From Rosa chinensis (taxonomy: Eukaryota; Streptophyta; Magnoliopsida; Rosales; Rosaceae), in contig NC_037091.1 in NCBI RefSeq assembly GCF_002994745.2, forward strand, positions 30,630,612-30,694,611: 64,000 nt of DNA. The letters run 5' to 3'. Below are positions 1 through 12,125 of the stretch, piece by piece (position 1 is the stretch's first letter; each line of letters begins with the position of its first letter). The notes beneath the pieces are model-generated. The model worked only from the letters and a program-made list of their open reading frames with translations. It had not been told where the DNA came from and searched no databases. The position numbers and the translations under genes are program-made.

Positions 1-1547
1 ATGTGATCAACTTCTTCACACTCAAATCAGAATTTCCAAACCATATCAACATGCAATGAATTATTTCAATCTAAACAACCTAAAATCGTGCCAACACTAA
101 ATATCATAAATGAATTCGAAGTACAAGTCTAAAGAGATCGAGTACCACTTTAATTCTTCTTTTGAATCTCCTAAGTTAGGAAAAGTCCGTAACTCAAAAT
201 ATTTCATATAAAACATCACGTTAATACTGAAGAGCATCCGTCAACATTAAATATGAATCATTAAGTGCAGTTAGAATTCTGAATCCAAACATGTATGCAT
301 CCATAAGAAGTTACAAACGCACAAACACGTAGCATATAATCTCGACCATTGTACATAGCCTTTACCACTTCAATTTATGCCCCAAAACGATTAGGTGAAT
401 CAGAACACAAATTTGGCTTTATCAACCTGCAGATTAACATCATTATTCAACCAAAATCATATGCTTAAAGATATAAAGGATGGCACAAAATCAGATTGTA
501 AAGATATCATAAACAAATCAAGAACATAAAGAAACAAATCTGAAAATTACTAACATAAACTCGTTCTCAACAAAAATCCAATTCCAATAATAAAGCTCAT
601 AAACGAAATCTGAAATTCAATACTAAAGAGTACGAAAACAGAAATAAGGGCCATGAATTACACTTTTTGATCTTCAAGGAAGCTTGGAGAACGTCAAGAG
701 AACACAAGGCTTGGCCTTCAAGAACACGAACAGCCTTGGAGAAGTCCTAAAGCTCTTCACGATCAGAGGCTTTTTCTGAATATTTGGAGAGGGTTTTGGA
801 GAGAAGAGAGCTAAGCTAATGAACTGAATTTTGTATGAAGAAGTGATGCCTTTGGAGTAGAGAATGACTGCTATTTATAGTGGAATTCTCATCTCTTGTG
901 ATGCAATCATGGCCAATTATCTTGAGGTGATTTCTCCTCCAAATTTGCTTGATTTTCTCATGACAATGTCTTGATTTTTCTGATTTCTTTTCCCCTTAAT
1001 GACTCCTTGTATATTCCTTGAATAGTGACCAGATACATCCCTTATTCCTCTCCTTTAAATTGCACTAATATCTTCTTCCAATTGTGCACATAATGAACTC
1101 CTACAATCAAGAAAAATCAGAATTTAATTAGTGTTATAATCAATAGTAAATAAGATAATCAAGAATAAATATTGATTATAAACACTCCCTTTTATCTCCT
1201 TCAATTCTTCATGATTTTTGCTTTAAGTTTTCCTTGAATTCATCAGTCAAGAGTTCTTAATTTGATGGACTCTCTTTAAAACAAGAAAATCAGAAATTAG
1301 ATAGTTTAAAGGAAGAAAGTTTCCTAAAACAAAATAGGAAATATTTCCTAAAATGAAAGAGGAAAGTTTCTAAAATAACTCATCCTTCATTTACTCTCAT
1401 TTTTGCTCTTTTTCGCTTGTTTTCTCCATTTCAGTCCTTGAAGTACCTAAAAACATAATCTATGTTATAATTATTAATTTTAAGAGAATAACTTAGCAAA
1501 ATGAGGGAAAATATATAATTAAAATGTCACACTTTGTGATCTTATCA
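1..1547 (-). repeat. LTR of a minus-strand Ty3/gypsy-type element, left edge not resolved
   Basis: No coding potential is visible. On the minus strand the block begins with TGATAAG at 1547, directly after a purine-rich tract, as a 3' LTR does. A good TATA box (CTATAAATAG, minus strand) lies at 871-880, about 670 bases inside the LTR. The left end is either close to position 1 or outside the window, and I saw no second copy. Assignment to an Athila- or Tat-like element rests on the tract and general structure only. Confidence 0.5.
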
Positions 1548-1587
1548 AATACCCCCACACTTAGCTTTTGCTAGTCCCTTAGCAAAA
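1548..1587 (-). other. Polypurine tract with adjacent stem-loop
   Basis: Read on the minus strand, TTTTGCTA (1587-1580) and TAGCAAAA (1573-1566) form a perfect 8-bp stem around the 6-base loop AGGGAC. A purine tract, AGTGTGGGGG, follows and then the LTR start at 1547. This is the expected plus-strand primer for reverse transcription. The stem-loop beside it recurs in other elements of this window. Confidence 0.6.
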
Positions 1588-2013
1588 TGAAAACAAAAGA
1601 CTCAACCAAAACAAACAATTCACTACTAGACTCTACACAAATGACACACAAAGACTATATTGCCCTTAACATTTGTCTCATGAATCCTGTCTCTCATGGC
1701 ATTAAAATTAGCACTTAATCAAGAATCAATATTTAGATATTCGAGAGTTAATTGAAGCATATAATCCACATATAAATAAGTAGGACCTGGTTGTAACAAT
1801 GGTGATGGGTAGAGCTCAACATGTTTCAGATAAGTATGATTCATATCCTCACAAGGTATATCCACTCTTTCTTCACTCAGATCAAGGCAATGCTTAAAAG
1901 CTTGTTGTACAATGACATGTGTATCCTCAATCCCCGGAATAGAACGATCCCTATTTACTAAATACTAACGATGACATTTTATAGGGTTAAATTATATGCT
2001 TGCTTTGAGCGTA
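1588..2013. other. Non-coding internal sequence, no gene seen
   Basis: This stretch is AT-rich and without a credible reading frame. It lies between the polypurine tract and the gag remnant that follows, so it is probably the 3' untranslated part of an old minus-strand element. I cannot tell whether it belongs to the LTR on its left or to element B on its right. Confidence 0.3.
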
Positions 2014-2381
2014 TCACATATTGACCCCGGTGTTCGAAAAAGGGTTCAAGTCCACTAGTGCTGCCGCAGTCACCGAAGCTTCCACCTGCAAACTACCATT
2101 ATTGAGCCATACCTGAATCTGGTCCTTTAGCTTTACACAGCCAGCCATGTTATGATTCCATAGGTTGTGGAATTTGCAGTTCTTTTTTCCTTTCAGCTGA
2201 TCTGGGCAAGGGAAGGGTCCAAAATCCATCTTTACCATCTTCGCGGCGATCATCTCATCTAAAATCTCATGTGCCTTATTGGCATCATATGTATACGTCG
2301 TGAATTCAGGTTTGGTGAAGGCTACAGATTTGAGTTTGACAGGCTCCTTAGATATTTTCAACTGCTTTAGGGCTGAGTTCT
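2014..2381 (-). pseudogene. C-terminal piece of element B gag
   Basis: The reading frame on the minus strand contains a gag-type zinc knuckle variant (C-K-F-H ... H-N-M-A-G-C) followed by VKLKDQIQVWL. This is the pattern seen at the end of Tat/Athila-type gag proteins. The frame is cut at 2381, exactly where the LTR of element A begins. The rest of the gag lies at 12126-14084, on the other side of A. No protease or polymerase frame follows toward position 1, so B has lost its pol or was non-autonomous. The call as gag is secure; the clade is inferred. Confidence 0.65.
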
Positions 2382-4831
2382 TGACAAGACCCGCCCCGAA
2401 TTCCACCCTGGAATCCGAAGTGGCCCTGCGGGACCCACCTTTAAAGGAGATTTACCAAAAATTTCGGCATAACCTCTCTTAAAGATGGTTAACCCAAAAA
2501 CCTGCGGAAACCAAAATTCACATCTAATTAACCAACCACAACTCCTGGAGCCACCCTGCTCCCAAATTCAGACAATCCATCTCAAGGCTAACAACATCAT
2601 ATATAATCTCCGAAAGGTACAAGTTACTACAATCACCAAAGTTAGGTCATAGACCTCAAATATAATACACATAAGTTGGGTCACATATCCCTTAGTAATC
2701 AGAGCATTCTAGGAATATAAATAGACAAGGAATATAGTAGGTTAACCAGGTAACCTACAGAATGTGATGGCGGAAGCAGGTGCGGTCACTATGGCTCACT
2801 CTCGTACACCGAGCAACAGTACTGCAATCTGGGCATTTGAAACCGAAGGGCCCAGGGAAAAGTATATAAAACGTTAGCGTGAGTGGACAAAAATAAATAA
2901 CTTTAAACAAAAAAGATTTTATACTTTCCCACATTTATTTCGTTAAAAACTCCCGATGCATGCAATAATTAAGAAAAGACCGACTAGCCCCTCTAGTCAA
3001 GAACGACAACAAAAGAACATGGGGAAAATGGGTTCACCATACGGGAATGGAGCCCCTCAGGCTCAACCTACCCTCGACTGCCACTCACACATAGATTGTG
3101 CGAGGAGGAGAACTAATAACCTCAACTTCCATTCACACATAGATTGTGTGAGGAGGAGAATATCACCTCGACTACCACCCACGTGAGGAGGAGAAAGCTA
3201 CCTCACTGCCACTCACAAACACAAAGTAAGTGAGGAGGAGACCTATTCACATGACCCGCGTATGGTGAGGAAGAAGATCGTCAAAAGCCAGTAAATCTGT
3301 ATAATTTCCCCACTTATCTCGAAAAATTCGGAATCCAATGAATAAAGACGTGACCCCACACGCCAAGCTCATCTCAGGTTCAAATATAAATAGGGTATAA
3401 ATAAGTATCAATTTCCGAATCCGCATAAATCAAATCCTCAAATCGAGCATAATGAATCGAAATTCAAAAGTTCAAACCAATAAATCATTCAATAATCCAA
3501 ACCAAAATAAAATGCTCGATAATTAAATTGATAAATCGATAAACTCAAAACTTGCGGAATATAATTTGCATGCATCAATTAAAATCAAAGGTCCACTCAC
3601 AATATGCGGTCAATCCTGACGTCGCTCGTGATTCTCCTCGTGTGGAGACTCCTCTCGTCCTGTACGAATAACATTCATAAATATATATAATTCACAGGAC
3701 GGAACTTTAACTTTACGATACTTATAATTGGTAATTCAAAATAATCCCCCATCCTAAAACCGACTTCTCAACACTCTACAACATCCATCCTTAATACTCC
3801 GTCAATATTCAATCACCGATGAATTAATTCTCGAGTGAATTCGAAATAATTCCGGCGTTCGAATTCACGTAAACCGTTAATTAGACAATTTAAACTCAAT
3901 CCGAAATTCCTCCGATGTCAACCAAACTTCACACATTACACTCTACAATCATTAACTGGTATAGGGGATTAAAACGACATCTAAAACCCTGCTATACGCG
4001 CCTCCACGCGCTACCTACAATGGCGGCACGTGGGACCACGCGCCGGCGGCGACCTTCTCCAATGACCACCAAATTCCGGCATCAACATCATCTCAACAGA
4101 CCCAAACAACTTCTCAACTATAGCATTGATCAATTTTACCTCTAAGTGGCCGAATCGAGCCGGTGAAGGAAAGCCCCGAAGCTCCAAGAACCCTAGAATG
4201 GAAAATTATCAATTCGGCTTCTACCATGCAAATTGGAACGAACCACCTTAGGGAAAATAATCACCATCAAAAACCGTACCTTCGATGGGAATATGGCGGC
4301 TGGAGGTGGCCGGAATGGCCGGAAATCGGCAAAATCCCAAAACTGCAACCGGGGAGGAATTTCTTTCGATCCGAGCTTTTCCGGCCAAATCGTCCAAAGA
4401 TACCTCCACAGACGTGACCGGGGGAAGAAACCGAGCTTGGGGGTGGTCGGATTACGTCCGGAGTCGGCCGGAAGAGGAAGAAATCGAAGGGGAAAGAATT
4501 CGGCCGAGAGGGGAGGAAGAGTCGGGGAGAGAGAGAGAGAGAAAGAGGGGTGCGTTTCCAGTTTTGGAAACCTACCCGGGTAACTTTCCTTATATATCAA
4601 AAATTTACCATGAACAGTAATTTTCGTAATTCACTCATAACTTTTGCATACGAACTCCGATTTTTACGTACCACATATGCACGCGCTCTGTTTAACATCC
4701 TCTACAACTTTCATGAAGGAAATTTTCTCAAATTTTTAACTCATAAAAAGTTAAAATTATAACCGCGAACGGTAACCATAAAGAATTTCATGTAACTCAG
4801 TAAAAGGTTATATCAGATATGGGGTGTAACA
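2382..4831 (-). repeat. 3' LTR of element A
   Basis: This copy is 2,450 bp and lies next to the polypurine tract, so it is the 3' LTR. On the minus strand a TATA box (GATATATAAGG) sits at about 4588-4597. Compared with the other copy it lacks about 23 bp near 4750. The plus-strand reading frames at 4163-4620 fall inside the LTR and are not credible genes. Confidence 0.9.
3072..3275. repeat. Short tandem repeats with hairpins inside the LTR of A
   Basis: Four to five imperfect units of about 45-50 bp each contain CACTCACA ... GTGAGGAGGAG. The second unit forms a perfect stem, TCACACA-TAGAT-TGTGTGA. The same array is present in the other LTR at 10343-10546, and a degenerate version occurs in LTR F near 62500. 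Confidence 0.75.
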
Positions 4832-4870
4832 ATTCACCCCCCCTAAAAAAAAATTTCGCCCTTGAAATTT
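4832..4870 (-). other. Polypurine tract of A with adjacent stem-loop
   Basis: On the minus strand AAATTTC (4870-4864) and GAAATTT (4857-4851) form a perfect 7-bp stem around AAGGGC. They are followed by a T-run, AGGGGGGG and the LTR start TGTTAC. This is the plus-strand priming site. From general knowledge, a sequence very like this stem is common in plant Tekay-type elements. Confidence 0.8.
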
Positions 4871-4879
4871 ACGTACCTG

Positions 4880-6781
4880 TCAGAACAGATGGGGGTACTG
4901 TCGTCTCATTAAATCTTCCGGTTCCCAAGTGGCTTCTTCCACCAAATGATTACTCCACAATACTTTAACTAAAGGTATCGTCTTGTTTCTAAGGACCTGC
5001 TCTCTTCTGTCAAGTATCTGGATCGGTTTCTCCTCATAAGTAAGGTCCTCCTTCAAACGAAGGGGTTGTTCTTCTAAAACATGGGAGGGATCAGCAATAT
5101 ACTTGCGGAGTAGGGACACGTGGAAGACATCATGGATCTTTGATAACCTCGGAGGTAGAATCAATCTGTATGCAACTGGGCCAACTCGATCTTTAATCAT
5201 AAACGGTCCAATGAATCGGGGACTAAGCTTCCCTTGCTTTCCAAATCTTACAACACCCTTCCAAGGGGACAATTTCAAGAATACCCAATCACCTTTTTGA
5301 AATTCCAAGTCTTTCCTGCGGTTATCCGCATAACTCTTTTGTCTACTCTGAGCAGCTTTGAGTTTCTCTTTGATCAACTTAACCTTTTCGGTGGTAATCC
5401 GCACAATCTCTAGACCTATGAGCTTTCTTTCTCCCACCTCATTCCAACATAAAGGAGTACGGCACTGTCTTCCATAGAGAGCTTCGTAAGGAGCCATGTC
5501 AATACTGGAATGGTAGCTATTATTGTAAGCAAACTCAATCAATGCCAGATGACTATCCCAACTTCCTTTGAATTGCATAACACAGGATCTCAACATGTCT
5601 TCCAAGGTTTGAATAGTCCTCTCAGATTGCCCATCAGTCTGTGGATGAAATGTCGTGCTAAAACTTAATCCAGTACCTAAAGCCTCATGTAGACTCTTCC
5701 AAAATTTTGAGGTGAAACGAGGATCTCGATCAGAGACAATGGAAACGGGTGGTCCATGAAGTTTCACAATTTCATTAACATAAAGTTCCGCCAGCTTGTT
5801 CATCCCATAAGTCTTGTTAACAGGTAAGAAATGAGCAGACTTGGTGAGTCGATCCACAATCACCCATATACTATCATGACCATCGCGAGTTCGTGGAAGA
5901 CCTGAAACAAAATCCATGGTGATGTGCTCCCACTTCCACTCCGGAATAGGCAACGGCTGAAGCAATCCTGAAGGTTTCTGTCTTTCTGCTTTTAACTGTT
6001 GGCATATCAAGCACCTACTCACATACTTTGCAATTTCCCTTTTCATATCCCGCCACCAATAATATGGTTTTAAAGTTCGATACATTTTTGTCCCACCAGG
6101 ATGCATAGCGTAAGCAGAACTATGAGCCTCATCCAAAATTTCTCGTTTAATATCAGGAAGATTAGGTACACATATTCTATTCTCAAACATTAAGGCTCCA
6201 TCTCCTCTAAGGATAAAGTCCGTTCTAGTGCCATCACTCACTGCTTCTTTTAAATATCTTAAATATTCATCTTCATCTTGTGCCTCCCGTACTTTATCAA
6301 TGAGATTCGGCCTCACATGGAAGCTAGCTAACAATGCTCCAGACCCTTCTTCAATTGTCAAATTAACTCCTGTAGATCGCAATTCATAAAGTAAAGGGAC
6401 TCGAACTGCCTTCAAATGGGCTAAAGAGCTAGAGGGCTTTCGGCTAAGTGCATCAGCTACCACATTGGCCCTTCCTGGATGGTACTCGATAGTGCAATCA
6501 TAGTCCTTAATCAACTCTAACCACCTCCTTTGCCTCAAATTTAAGTCCCTTTGGTTAAGTAGATACTGGAGACTTTTGTGATCCGTAAAAATTTGGCATC
6601 GTGCTCCATAAAGGTAGTGTCTCCATAGCTTAAGTGCCAAAACTATAGCAGCAAGCTCAAGGTCATGAGTTGGGTAGTTCATTTCGTGAGGTTTCAACTG
6701 TCTAGATGCGTAAGCAATCACATTCCCATGCTGCATCAACACACAACCTAAACCTTGTCTTGAGGCATCACTGTAAATCAC
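4880..6781 (-). CDS. Element A RNase H, integrase and chromodomain
   Basis: This open frame of 633 codons holds the C-terminal part of Pol. RNase H covers roughly residues 1-115 (YSDAS with the first Asp, [15 protein letters not shown]). The integrase zinc-binding segment (H, H, C-L-I-C) is near residues 225-265. The catalytic core has Asp in TMDFVSGLP, Asp in IVSDRDPRF and Glu in [12 protein letters not shown]-type module (RFIGPFMI) follows near 525. The C-terminus is a chromodomain ending [15 protein letters not shown], which in this clade is thought to direct insertion to heterochromatin. The part is intact, but its connection to RT is lost through frameshifts near 6905 and 6825. Confidence 0.9.
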   Translation of the reverse strand: MIYSDASRQGLGCVLMQHGNVIAYASRQLKPHEMNYPTHDLELAAIVLALKLWRHYLYGARCQIFTDHKSLQYLLNQRDLNLRQRRWLELIKDYDCTIEYHPGRANVVADALSRKPSSSLAHLKAVRVPLLYELRSTGVNLTIEEGSGALLASFHVRPNLIDKVREAQDEDEYLRYLKEAVSDGTRTDFILRGDGALMFENRICVPNLPDIKREILDEAHSSAYAMHPGGTKMYRTLKPYYWWRDMKREIAKYVSRCLICQQLKAERQKPSGLLQPLPIPEWKWEHITMDFVSGLPRTRDGHDSIWVIVDRLTKSAHFLPVNKTYGMNKLAELYVNEIVKLHGPPVSIVSDRDPRFTSKFWKSLHEALGTGLSFSTTFHPQTDGQSERTIQTLEDMLRSCVMQFKGSWDSHLALIEFAYNNSYHSSIDMAPYEALYGRQCRTPLCWNEVGERKLIGLEIVRITTEKVKLIKEKLKAAQSRQKSYADNRRKDLEFQKGDWVFLKLSPWKGVVRFGKQGKLSPRFIGPFMIKDRVGPVAYRLILPPRLSKIHDVFHVSLLRKYIADPSHVLEEQPLRLKEDLTYEEKPIQILDRREQVLRNKTIPLVKVLWSNHLVEEATWEPEDLMRRQYPHLF

Positions 6782-6896
6782 ATACTCCCCGTTATCATCA
6801 GGAAATACTAAAACTGGGCACGAGTTAACCGTCCTTTGAGTTCTTGAAAACTTTGCTCACACTTATCCGACCAAACAAATTTAGTACCTTTCCTGG

Positions 6897-7847
6897 TCAA
6901 TTTAGTGAGGGGGCTGCAAGCTTAGAGAAATCCTGCATGAACCGCCGATAATAACCGGCTAAACCCAAGAAACTACGAATCTCCGTCACTGTGGTGGGTC
7001 TTCCCCAATTCAAAACCGCTTCCACCTTTTGAGGATCCACACTAATACCTTCAGCTGATACCACATGACCCAAGAATCCTATGCTGTTAAGCCAGAATTC
7101 ACACTTACTCAACTTAGCATATAATCTAGCCTCCCTCAAAGTCCGAAGTACTAGCCTCAAATGCTTAATATGAAGCTCATCACTCTTGGACTAAACCAGA
7201 ATGTCATCAATGAATACGATCACAAAACGGTCCAAGTATGGACGGAATACTCGATTCATGAGATCCATAAAGGCTGCAGGAGCATTGGTTAATCCAAAAG
7301 GCATCACCACAAATTCGTAGTGACCATAGCGTGATCGGAATGCTGTCTTGGGTACATCGGACTCTCTTATCCGGAGCTGGTGATAACCTGTCCTCAAATC
7401 AATCTTAGAGAAGACTTTGGCACCCCGCAATTGATCGAATAAGTCATCAATCCGTGGTAATGGATACTTGTTTTTCACTGTGACCTTATTCAATTTTCTA
7501 TAATCAATACACAACCTCAAAGTGCCATCCTTCTTCTTAACAAAAAGCACCGAAGCACCCCAAGGGGACACACTTGGCCGGATGAAACCTTTATTCAACA
7601 ACTCCTGTAACTGGGTCTTCAACTCCTTTAACTCAGCTGGAGCCATCCTATAAGGTGCCTGATATATAGGTGCAGTACCAGGGAGCAACTCAATGGTAAA
7701 ATCTATTTCCCTTTCTGGAGGTAATCCAGGTAGTTCATCAGGAAACACATCCGGAAACTTCCTGACCACAGGAATATCCTCAATGTTCAACACCGCCCTC
7801 TTTGTATCCACAATGTGTGCTAAATAAGCCTGACAACCTTTATTCAT
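6897..7847 (-). pseudogene. Element A reverse transcriptase
   Basis: Residues from 7847 downward contain the protease-RT linker ([16 protein letters not shown]), then RT motifs [62 protein letters not shown] and the catalytic IDDILV. A TAG stop at 7188-7190 falls directly after IDDILV, where Tyr is usual. The same frame then continues through [14 protein letters not shown] and [12 protein letters not shown] to 6897, where a frameshift occurs. The enzyme would have copied element RNA into DNA inside virus-like particles. It is disabled by the stop and the frameshift. Confidence 0.85.
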
Positions 7848-8135
7848 AAGCTTTTCAGCTGTAATGGCTGAAATCAGGCAAGAGGAGAGAATATTCCTCT
7901 CACCACGGAAGGTGATTTCCTGTTTTCCTGGACTTCAAAACACTACTTCTTTATGGAAACAATCAACCAATGCACCATGTGTCTCCAAAAAGTCCATCCC
8001 AAGAATTACATCAAACTCTACAAGGTCTAGAGGAATTAAGTTGGCCTCTAGGAAAAAACCATCAACCATTACACCACAACCATTAAAAACCCACTCTATC
8101 TTAAGTGCCCTTCCCGCAGGTAAAGAAACATACCA
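7848..8135 (-). pseudogene. Element A protease C-terminal part and linker
   Basis: No long frame is open here, but in one minus-strand frame the protein has LPAGRALKIEWV, LIPLDLVEFDVILGMDFL and LVDCFHKEVVF, which is the usual tail of a gypsy aspartic protease. It connects the gag-protease frame above 8136 with the RT frame below 7848. Small indels separate the three pieces. Confidence 0.6.
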
Positions 8136-9437
8136 CTAACCAATAAGGAGTGATGATGGCACATTTGCAAAACATGTGAATCTACTGGACATAAAAGAGT
8201 GCGTCGCATCAGGATCAATTAAGGTTAAAGCAGGTTGATGAAAGATAAACAACGTACCAACGATAACTTTCGGTGAATCACGGCCCTCCTGCTGGGTCAT
8301 GGCGTGCAGTCTAGCATGTGTCACAGGACGACCTCGCTGAACTCTGCCCTGCTGAGAACTAGCTTGGCCTACCGAGCTGGTGCGGGCGCTGCTAGTAGAA
8401 CCACTAGCAGAGGATTGACCAACAGTCTGAGTGGGGGTAGATCTAGCTCCCTGAGTCGCAAGGGGACAGTCCCTCCTGAAGTGATCCTGCTGACCACAAA
8501 TAAAACATCCAACTGTCTGATACTGCCCATACTGGGCTGGCTGGCTTGCAGAAGCCCCACTCGAACCACCATGATAACTCCTGGACCTCTCAAACTGTCC
8601 AAACTGTCGTCCACTAGACTGACCCCGAGAGAATCTCCTGTCACGTGCCCTGAATCTAGTACGGGTTCTCGAACTGGAACCACTGCTCTTTCCACTACCA
8701 ACTGAAGAACCAGAACCAGATGTGGAAGTAGCCCTCTTAGATGGACCCTGGCTAGGGACACCAGGATCCCTAGGGTGAAATCCAACAGGTGAGTCTGACT
8801 CAATGTCCATGGCATAAGATACTGCCTCAGCAAAGCTACGGTACGGTGTGCCTAACATCTTATCCTTAAACTTTCCTCCAAGTCCCAAAACAAATCTACG
8901 AATTTTGCTTTGCTCAGTACGAACCAAATCCGGCACATGATGGGCCAAGGAGAGAAACTCCTGCTCAAACTCCAACACTGACTGCTCATCTCTCTTCACC
9001 AAGCTCAAGAACTGGTCTTGCATCCGATTGAGGTGGGCATCACTAAAGTACCGTCCATAGAAATGGGTCTTGAACATATCCCATGTCATGGGGCCAACAT
9101 TTGCAGGGTCATTAGTAACATCAATCCACCAATGCCAGGCGGTATCCTCAAGAAACTGTACTGCCAAATCCACTTTCCTATCCTCTGGAAGATCCATCTG
9201 GGAGAAAACTCTCTCCATCCTGTCAATCCACCGCTGAGCCTCTACAGGTGAGGCGGCAGAAGCAAAAGTCTGAGCCCCATGCCTCTTAGCACGCTCCACA
9301 GTATAGTCAGTACGTGACCCGGGGAGTGCTGCGGCAATCTGCCGAAAGAACTGACCAAAAGAATCCGCAAACCCCCTAGGTATCGGCTCATCTTCCCCAA
9401 CCGGAGTTCTCTCACGTGCTCGGCGATTTCGAGCCAT
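8136..9437 (-). pseudogene. Element A gag with start of protease
   Basis: The frame of 433 codons starts at ATG 9437, about 200 bases after the primer site. Residues 50-205 match the retrotransposon gag core (RWIDRMERVF, AWHWWIDV, FKTHFYGRYF, FEQEFLSLA). A Ser/Arg-rich basic stretch and one intact CCHC zinc knuckle (CFICGQQDHFRRDC, about residue 310) follow. Near the end the protease active site reads LIDPDATHSF. The family has LIDSGATHSF, so the catalytic Asp remains but the Ser-Gly after it is replaced. The gag part itself looks functional; the protease is probably inactive. Confidence 0.85.
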
Positions 9438-9638
9438 AGTACCTGAAGAAAAGTATTTAAGAAGTTCAAGGATCAGTACAACAAGGTATCTACTTTACAT
9501 GCATAATAACACACTAATACCGAAGAGCACATGATGGGGATCCGCCGCGGTCGGGCCATCACTCGAGAGGTACCAGGCGTCATTAAGCATATAAAGTAGC
9601 AAGGAAGTAAGGAAGTCTACAAAATCTAGAAACCTAGT
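9438..9638 (-). other. Leader of element A
   Basis: About 200 bases of untranslated leader lie between the primer site and the gag start. No separate gene is visible. A small frame at 9495-9677 crosses the primer site and is not credible. Confidence 0.6.
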
Positions 9639-9651
9639 GCTCTGATACCAA
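9639..9651 (-). other. Primer binding site of A (initiator Met tRNA)
   Basis: On the minus strand the sequence TTGGTATCAGAGC lies one base after the LTR end ...TTGTCA. It is the standard complement to the 3' end of plant initiator methionine tRNA. Confidence 0.9.
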
Positions 9652-9652
9652 C

Positions 9653-12125
9653 TGACAAGACCCGCCCCGAATTCCACCCTGGAATCCGAAGTGGCCCTGC
9701 GAGACCCACCTTTAAAGGAGATTTACCAAAAATTTCGGCATAACCTCTCTTAAAGATGGTTAACCCAAAAACCTGCGGAAACCAAAATTCACATCTAATT
9801 AACCAACCACAACTCCTGGAGCCACCCTGCTCCCAAATTCAGACAATCCATCTCAAGGCTAACAACATCATCTATAATCTCCGAAAGGTACAAGTTACTA
9901 CAATCACCAAAGTTAGGTCATAGACCTCAAATATAATACACATAAGTTGGGTCACATATCCCTTAGTAATCAGAGCATTATAGGAATATAAATAGACAAG
10001 GAATATAGTAGGTTAACCAGGTAACCTACAGAATGTGATGGCGGAAGCAGGTGCGGTCACTATGGCTCACTCTCGTACATCGAGCAACAGTACTGCAATC
10101 TGGGCATTTGAAACCGAAGGGCCCAGGGAAAAGTATATAAAACGTTAGCGTGAGTGGACAAAAATAAATAACTTTAAACAAAAAAGATTTTATACTTTCC
10201 CACATTTATTTCTTTAAAAACTCCCGATGCATGCAATAATTAAGAAAAGACCGACTAGCCCCGCTAGTCAAGAACGACAACAAAAGAACATGGGGAAAAT
10301 GGGTTCACCATACGGGAATGGAGCCCCTCAGGCTCAACCTACCCTCGACTGCCACTCACACATAGATTGTGCGAGGAGGAGAACTAATAACCTCAACTTC
10401 CATTCACACATAGATTGTGTGAGGAGGAGAATATCACCTCGACTACCACCCACGTGAGGAGGAGAAAGCTACCTCACTGCCACTCACAAACACAAAGTAA
10501 GTGAGGAGGAGACCTATTCACATGACCCGCGTATGGTGAGGAAGAAGATCGTCAAAAGCCAGTAAATCTGTATAATTTCCCCACTTATTTCGAAAAATTC
10601 GGAATCCAATGAATAAAGACGTGACCTCGCACGCCAAGCTCATCTCAGGTTCAAATATAAATAGGGTATAAATAAGTATCGATTTCCGAATCCGCATAAA
10701 TCAAATCCTTAAATCGAGCATAATGAATCTAAATTCAAAAGTTCAAACCAATAAATCATTCAATAATCCAAACCAAAATAAAATGCTCGATAATTAAATT
10801 GATAAATCGATAAACTCAAAACTTGCGGAATATAATTTGCATGCATCAATTAAAATCAAAGGTCCACTCACAATATGCGGTCAATCCTGACGTCGCTCGT
10901 GATTCTCCTCGTGTGGAGACTCCTCTCGTCCTGTACGAATAACATTCATAAATATATATAATTCACAGGACGGAACTTTAACTTTACGATACTTATAATT
11001 GGTAATTCAAAATAATCCCCCATCCTAAAACCGACTTCTCAACACTCTACAACATCCATCCTTAATACTCCGTCAATATTCAATCACCGATGAATTAATT
11101 CTCGAGTGAATTCGAAATAATTCCGGCGTTCGAATTCACGTAAACCGTTAATTATACAATTTAAACTCAATCCGAAATTCCTCCGATGTCAACCAAACTT
11201 CACACATTACACTCTACAATCATTAACTGGTATTGGGGATTAAAACGACATCTAAAACCCTGCTATACGCGCCTCCACGCGCTACCTACAGTGGCGGCAC
11301 GTGGGACCACGCGCCGGCGGCGACCTTCTCCAATGACCACCAAATTCCGGCATCAACATCATCTCAACAGACCCAAACAACTTCTCAACTATAGCATTGA
11401 TCAATTTTACCTCTAAGTGGCCGAATCGAGCCGTTGAAGGAAAGCCCCGAAGTTCCAAGAACCCTAGAATGGCAAATTATCAATTCGGCTTCTACCATGC
11501 AAATTGGAACGAACCACCTTAGGGAAAATAATCACCATCAAAAACCGTACCTTCGATGGGAATATGGCGGCCGGAGGTGGCCGGAATGGCCGGAAATCGG
11601 CAAAATCCCAAAACTGCAACCGGGGAGGAATTTCCTTCGATCCGAGCTTTTCCGGCCTAATCGTCCAAAGATACCTCCACAGACGTGACCGGGGGAAGAA
11701 ACCGAGCTTGGGGGTGGCCGGATTACGTCCGGAGTCGACCGGAAGAGGAAGAAATCGAAGGGGAAAGAATTCGGCCGAGAGGGGAGGAAGAGTCGGGGAG
11801 AGAGAGAGAGAAAGAGGGGTGGGTTTCCGGTTTTGGAAACCTACCCGGGTAACTTTCCTTATATATCAAAAATTTACCATGAACAGTAATTTTCGTAATT
11901 CACTCATAACTTTTGCATACGAACTCCGATTTTTACGTACCACATATGCACGCGCTCTGTTTAACATCCTCTACAACTTTCATGAAGGAAATTTTCTCAA
12001 ATTTTTAACTCATAAAAAGTCAATTTTTAAGCACCCCCTAAACGTTAAAATTATAACCGCGAACGGTAACCATAAAGAATTTCATGTAACTCAGTAAAAA
12101 GGTATATCAGATATGGGGTGTAACA
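9653..12125 (-). repeat. 5' LTR of element A
   Basis: This copy is 2,473 bp and adjoins the primer site, so it carries the active promoter. The TATA box (GATATATAAGG on the minus strand) is at about 11858-11867. It has about 23 bp near 12020-12043 that are missing from the other LTR. A plus-strand frame of 197 codons at 11504-12097 lies entirely in the LTR and does not look like a gene. Confidence 0.9.

Larger units (their letters stand above)
2382..12125 (-). mobile_element. Element A: chromodomain Ty3/gypsy retrotransposon (Tekay/Del-like)
   Basis: A full-length element on the minus strand: 5' LTR 9653-12125, initiator-Met primer site 9639-9651, gag-protease, RT, RNase H, integrase with C-terminal chromodomain, polypurine tract 4837-4843, and 3' LTR 2382-4831. 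LTRs begin TGTTAC and end TTGTCA. The flanks GTTCT (2377-2381) and GTTCA (12126-12130) look like a target duplication with one change. By eye I count about 27 substitutions over 2.45 kb between the LTRs, so the insertion is recent. It splits the gag gene of element B. Several pol lesions make it unlikely to be autonomous now. LTR length and chromodomain fit the Tekay/Del clade. Confidence 0.9.

Noticed and set aside
4163..4620. Several overlapping reading frames in the LTR of A, repeated at 11434-12097
   Set aside because: They lie inside an LTR, overlap one another in different frames, have no domain, and are duplicated only because the LTR is.
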